Source: a bacterium
Lineage (GTDB): Bacteria; Patescibacteriota; Minisyncoccia; UBA6257; 2-01-FULL-56-20
Assembly (NCBI GenBank): GCA_021813155.1
Contig: JAKALK010000038.1
Location: 1 to 8,471 of the forward strand
Direction of reading: 5' to 3'
Length of the DNA stretch: 8,471 nt
Shown: piece by piece, positions 7,027-8,471 of the stretch
Layout of the letters: every line of letters starts with the position of its first letter
Numbering within the stretch: position 1 is the first letter of the stretch
Program-made: the position numbers and the translations under genes
The notes under the pieces: model-generated
What the model saw: only the letters and a program-made list of their open reading frames with translations
The model's database searches: none
Told to the model about the DNA's origin: nothing

Positions 7027-7056
7027 TTGACAAGGTGCAAAAAGCACTGGTATACT
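7027..7056 (+). promoter_or_regulatory. Strong promoter of the DsbA-like gene
   Basis: A perfect -35 TTGACA (7027-7032) and an extended -10 TGG-TATACT (7048-7056) are separated by 18 bp. This is the best housekeeping-type promoter in the window. The transcript would begin near 7063, leaving a leader of about 8 nt before the ATG at 7071, with no Shine-Dalgarno site. A perfect small dyad, GTGC-AAAAA-GCAC (7035-7047), fills the spacer. Confidence 0.8.
7035..7047. repeat. Perfect short inverted repeat in the promoter spacer
   Basis: GTGC and GCAC arms flank five A residues and lie wholly between the -35 and -10 boxes of the DsbA-like gene. The position is that of a classical operator, but 4-bp arms also arise by chance, so any regulatory role is conjecture. 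Confidence 0.35.
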
Positions 7057-7070
7057 CCTCCTAAATAAAC

Positions 7071-7778
7071 ATGGAAAACGAGACTAAGAAGAAGGATTTT
7101 CTACTCCCGGCTAGCGTAATTGTCGCTGGAGTTATGATTTCGGGATCTATTATCTATCTTGTAGGGAGTAAGAGTAATACTCCATCTCCCAATAAAAACA
7201 CCAACCCCACTCCGGAGGTTGCGAGCATTGGAGACGCTCTTAAAATCTCTAGCCAAGACGTAATCCTCGGAGATCCAAAAGCTCCTCTTACCCTCATTGA
7301 GTACGGCGATTATCAATGTCCTTGGTGTGGCAAGTTTTCTATTGAAGTTGAAAAACCTTTCCGCGAACAGTACATCAAGACCAACAAAGCAAATATGGTC
7401 TATCGCGACTTCGCTTTTTTAGGCTCCGAATCTTTCGCCGCAGCTGAGGCCGCTAACTGTGCCAAGAGTCAGGGTAAATTCTGGGCTTATCACGATACCC
7501 TCTACGCAACCGAGCATAAAGACGGAGCCGAGAACAACGGTAACCTCAACCGCAATCTTTTTATCAGTATCGCCAAGAGTCTCAGCCTCAACCTCAGCGA
7601 ATTTGAAAAATGTATTGACACCAACCAATACGACGAACAAATTAAAAAAGAGATTGAAGCTGGCCGCCTCGCCGGCGTTAAGGGTACTCCAGCGCTTTTC
7701 CTAAACGGTGACCAGATTGGCGGTTTTATAGATTTTAAAACCCTTCAGGCCGATCTTGAAACTCCGAAAGCTCAATAA
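7071..7778 (+). CDS. Membrane-anchored DsbA-family thiol oxidoreductase
   Basis: A 235-residue protein of the DsbA/BdbD-like thioredoxin_4 family. A short charged N-terminus (two acidic residues, then K-K-K) precedes one hydrophobic segment (11-31) that looks like an uncleaved anchor, followed by a Ser/Pro/Asn/Thr-rich linker (34-49). The thioredoxin fold then starts: I-E-Y-G-D-Y-Q-C-P-W-C (76-86) holds the active-site pair Cys83/Cys86, and G-T-P-A-L-F-L-N-G (205-213) supplies the cis-Pro207. The inserted helical domain has Q-G-K-F-W-A-Y-H (134-141), a hallmark of this group, plus two more cysteines (130 and 181). It would form or shuffle disulfides in exported proteins outside the membrane. 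No DsbB or VKOR partner is in the window. It has its own promoter and is followed by a small terminator, so it is probably a single-gene transcript next to a redox operon. Confidence 0.92.
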   Translation: MENETKKKDFLLPASVIVAGVMISGSIIYLVGSKSNTPSPNKNTNPTPEVASIGDALKISSQDVILGDPKAPLTLIEYGDYQCPWCGKFSIEVEKPFREQYIKTNKANMVYRDFAFLGSESFAAAEAANCAKSQGKFWAYHDTLYATEHKDGAENNGNLNRNLFISIAKSLSLNLSEFEKCIDTNQYDEQIKKEIEAGRLAGVKGTPALFLNGDQIGGFIDFKTLQADLETPKAQ

Positions 7779-7806
7779 CTTTCCTTAGTTCGTCGCTTCT
7801 ATACAC

Positions 7807-7825
7807 CCGCCTCTGCGGAATTTTT
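7807..7825 (+). terminator. Short intrinsic terminator after the DsbA-like gene
   Basis: A CCGC stem (7807-7810), CTCT loop and GCGG stem (7815-7818) are followed by AATTTTT (7819-7825). The all-GC stem is only 4 bp, so termination may be partial, but the T-tract directly behind it is typical. The last T residues are shared with the next promoter's -35 box. Confidence 0.5.
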
Positions 7826-7851
7826 GACCCGCGCCGCCTTTGAATTATAAT
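7824..7851 (+). promoter_or_regulatory. Promoter of the SPW-glutaredoxin-reductase operon
   Basis: TTGACC (7824-7829) and a perfect TATAAT (7846-7851) are 16 bp apart. Only 6 bp separate the -10 from the ATG at 7858, so transcription should begin at or next to the first base of the start codon. The mRNA is therefore predicted to be leaderless. Confidence 0.7.
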
Positions 7852-7857
7852 TAGGCC

Positions 7858-8058
7858 ATGTCATCCATAAATAATAAGGTTCAGGCTGCCATTGGCCTTT
7901 GGATTTTGATCTCACCATGGCTTTTGGGATTTTCGGGCTCCTCTCCTATGAAGTGGAGTAATGTCATCTTTGGAACCGCTATCTTTCTTATAAATCTCTG
8001 GCCTATTTTCGAATCTAAAACCCAATCTCAAGGATCCACCCCTCCTTCAAAAAAATGA
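7858..8058 (+). CDS. Small SPW-motif membrane protein
   Basis: A 66-residue protein with two hydrophobic helices (about 9-25 and 33-50) and a Lys-ending polar tail. The first helix contains G-L-W-I-L-I-S-P-W-L-L-G-F (13-25), the signature of the SPW repeat family, and the second K-W-S-N-V-I-F-G-T-A (32-41) is the usual partner segment. Many family members have two such units; here there is a single SPW motif. The function of the family is unknown; it is an inner-membrane protein with no cysteines, so it has no obvious thiol chemistry of its own. Its stop overlaps the glutaredoxin start in an ATGA, which implies coupled translation. The start is fixed by the promoter placed 6 bp upstream. Confidence 0.85.
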   Translation: MSSINNKVQAAIGLWILISPWLLGFSGSSPMKWSNVIFGTAIFLINLWPIFESKTQSQGSTPPSKK

Positions 8059-8312
8059 GCTTTTTAACAGATCCCCCCTCTTCAATAAAAATCTATACAG
8101 TTCCTCATTGCGTGTATTGTCGCATGGCTAAGGATTTTTTTGATAAAAAAAATTTTCCTTATATTGAGTACGATCTCTCTAAAAACGCTAGTCTAAGAGA
8201 AAATATTTTTAATCTTATAGGAGAAATTGGCGTCCCGGTTATTGAAATTAAGGGAGAAATTTTCGTCGGTTTCGATCGTGAAGGCGTTGAAAGAGCTCTT
8301 AGTCTATCTTAA
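8055..8312 (+). CDS. Glutaredoxin-like protein (YruB/NrdH type)
   Basis: An 85-residue single-domain thioredoxin-fold protein. After a short polar N-terminus, the first strand I-K-I-Y-T leads to the redox-active C19-V-Y-C22; G-V-P-V-I-E-I (59-65) holds the cis-Pro61, and V-G-F-D-R-E (71-76) is the usual C-terminal loop. This pattern fits the small glutaredoxin-like YruB/NrdH group, which often takes electrons from thioredoxin reductase instead of glutathione. It would reduce disulfides in cytoplasmic targets, possibly ribonucleotide reductase (inferred; no such gene is in the window). It overlaps the SPW gene by 4 bp and is followed after 1 bp by a reductase gene, which is its likely electron donor. 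Confidence 0.9.
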   Translation: MSFLTDPPSSIKIYTVPHCVYCRMAKDFFDKKNFPYIEYDLSKNASLRENIFNLIGEIGVPVIEIKGEIFVGFDREGVERALSLS

Positions 8313-8313
8313 T

Positions 8314-8471
8314 ATGTACGATGTCATCATTATCGGCAGTGGTCTCGGCGGCGTTGCTGCCGGCGTCTACGCCGCGAGGAAAAAAATAAAATCCGCCTTG
8401 ATTACCGAGACTTTTGGAGGACAATCTTTGGTTTCGGCTGATGTGCGAAACTGGATTGGCACCAAATCTAT
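8314..8471 (+). CDS. Thioredoxin-reductase-like FAD-dependent oxidoreductase (3' truncated)
   Basis: The first 52 residues of a pyridine nucleotide-disulfide oxidoreductase-type flavoprotein are visible before the window ends. M-Y-D-V-I-I-I-G-S-G-L-G-G (1-13) is the FAD-binding beta strand and G-x-G-x-x-G turn, A-A-G-V-Y-A-A-R (15-22) the following helix, and E-T-F-G-G-Q (32-37) the conserved segment near the flavin in low-molecular-weight thioredoxin reductases. The N-W-I-G segment (46-49) corresponds to the N-Y/F-P/L-G region of TrxB/AhpF. The redox-active C-x-x-C and NAD(P)H domain lie outside, so a true thioredoxin reductase cannot be told from a relative lacking the cysteines. It starts 1 bp after the glutaredoxin stop and is surely in the same operon. 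Confidence 0.85.
   Translation, partial: MYDVIIIGSGLGGVAAGVYAARKKIKSALITETFGGQSLVSADVRNWIGTKS

Noticed and set aside
7419..7640. Minus-strand and alternate-frame open frames inside the DsbA-like gene
   Set aside because: The DsbA frame has full domain motifs here; the alternatives show no recognisable motifs and arise from the skewed codon use.
1..8471. Mobile element, CRISPR array, tRNA or long repeats
   Set aside because: No transposase or integrase motifs, no regularly spaced direct repeats and no tRNA-like cloverleaf sequence were seen; almost all bases are explained by the listed genes.

Overview
The window looks like a piece of a small, tightly packed bacterial genome, most likely from the Candidate Phyla Radiation (Patescibacteria; Microgenomates- or Parcubacteria-like). 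This is inferred from the style of the proteins (short lineage-typical forms of DsbA, SPW protein, YruB-like glutaredoxin and thioredoxin reductase), AT-rich DNA, tiny or negative intergenic distances, and a complete lack of Shine-Dalgarno sequences. TGA serves as a stop codon (sugar transferase and SPW gene), so the standard bacterial code applies and the TGA-recoding Gracilibacteria/Absconditabacteria are unlikely. No rRNA or other taxonomic marker is present, so the assignment is tentative.

The left part (1 to about 6970) is a cell-surface polysaccharide locus. It holds, in order: the C-terminal end of a family 2 glycosyltransferase (+), an O-antigen ligase/polymerase-like membrane protein (+), a Wzx-type flippase (-), a three-gene + strand operon (sugar-phosphate nucleotidyltransferase, YdcF/DUF218 protein, NAD-dependent sugar epimerase/dehydratase), and a polyprenyl glycosylphosphotransferase (-). 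Together these cover activated-sugar synthesis and modification, loading of the first sugar phosphate on undecaprenyl phosphate, chain extension, flipping across the membrane, and polymerisation or ligation. It therefore resembles a Wzx/Wzy-type pathway. Gene order flips strand repeatedly: ligase and flippase converge with a 4-bp overlap, epimerase and sugar transferase converge with a 20-bp overlap, and flippase and nucleotidyltransferase diverge from a 27-bp gap with overlapping -10 elements.

The right part (about 7020 to the end) is a thiol-redox cluster on the + strand: a membrane-anchored DsbA-like oxidoreductase with its own strong promoter, a short hairpin terminator, then a second promoter driving a compact operon of a small SPW-motif membrane protein, a glutaredoxin and the start of a thioredoxin-reductase-like flavoprotein that runs off the window. 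DsbA would act outside the membrane on exported proteins. The glutaredoxin and reductase would form a cytoplasmic NAD(P)H-to-disulfide relay.

No tRNA, rRNA, CRISPR array, insertion sequence or long repeat was seen. The most notable signals are regulatory: promoters sit so close to start codons that the mRNAs should be leaderless or nearly so, and one terminator T-tract runs directly into the next promoter's -35 box.
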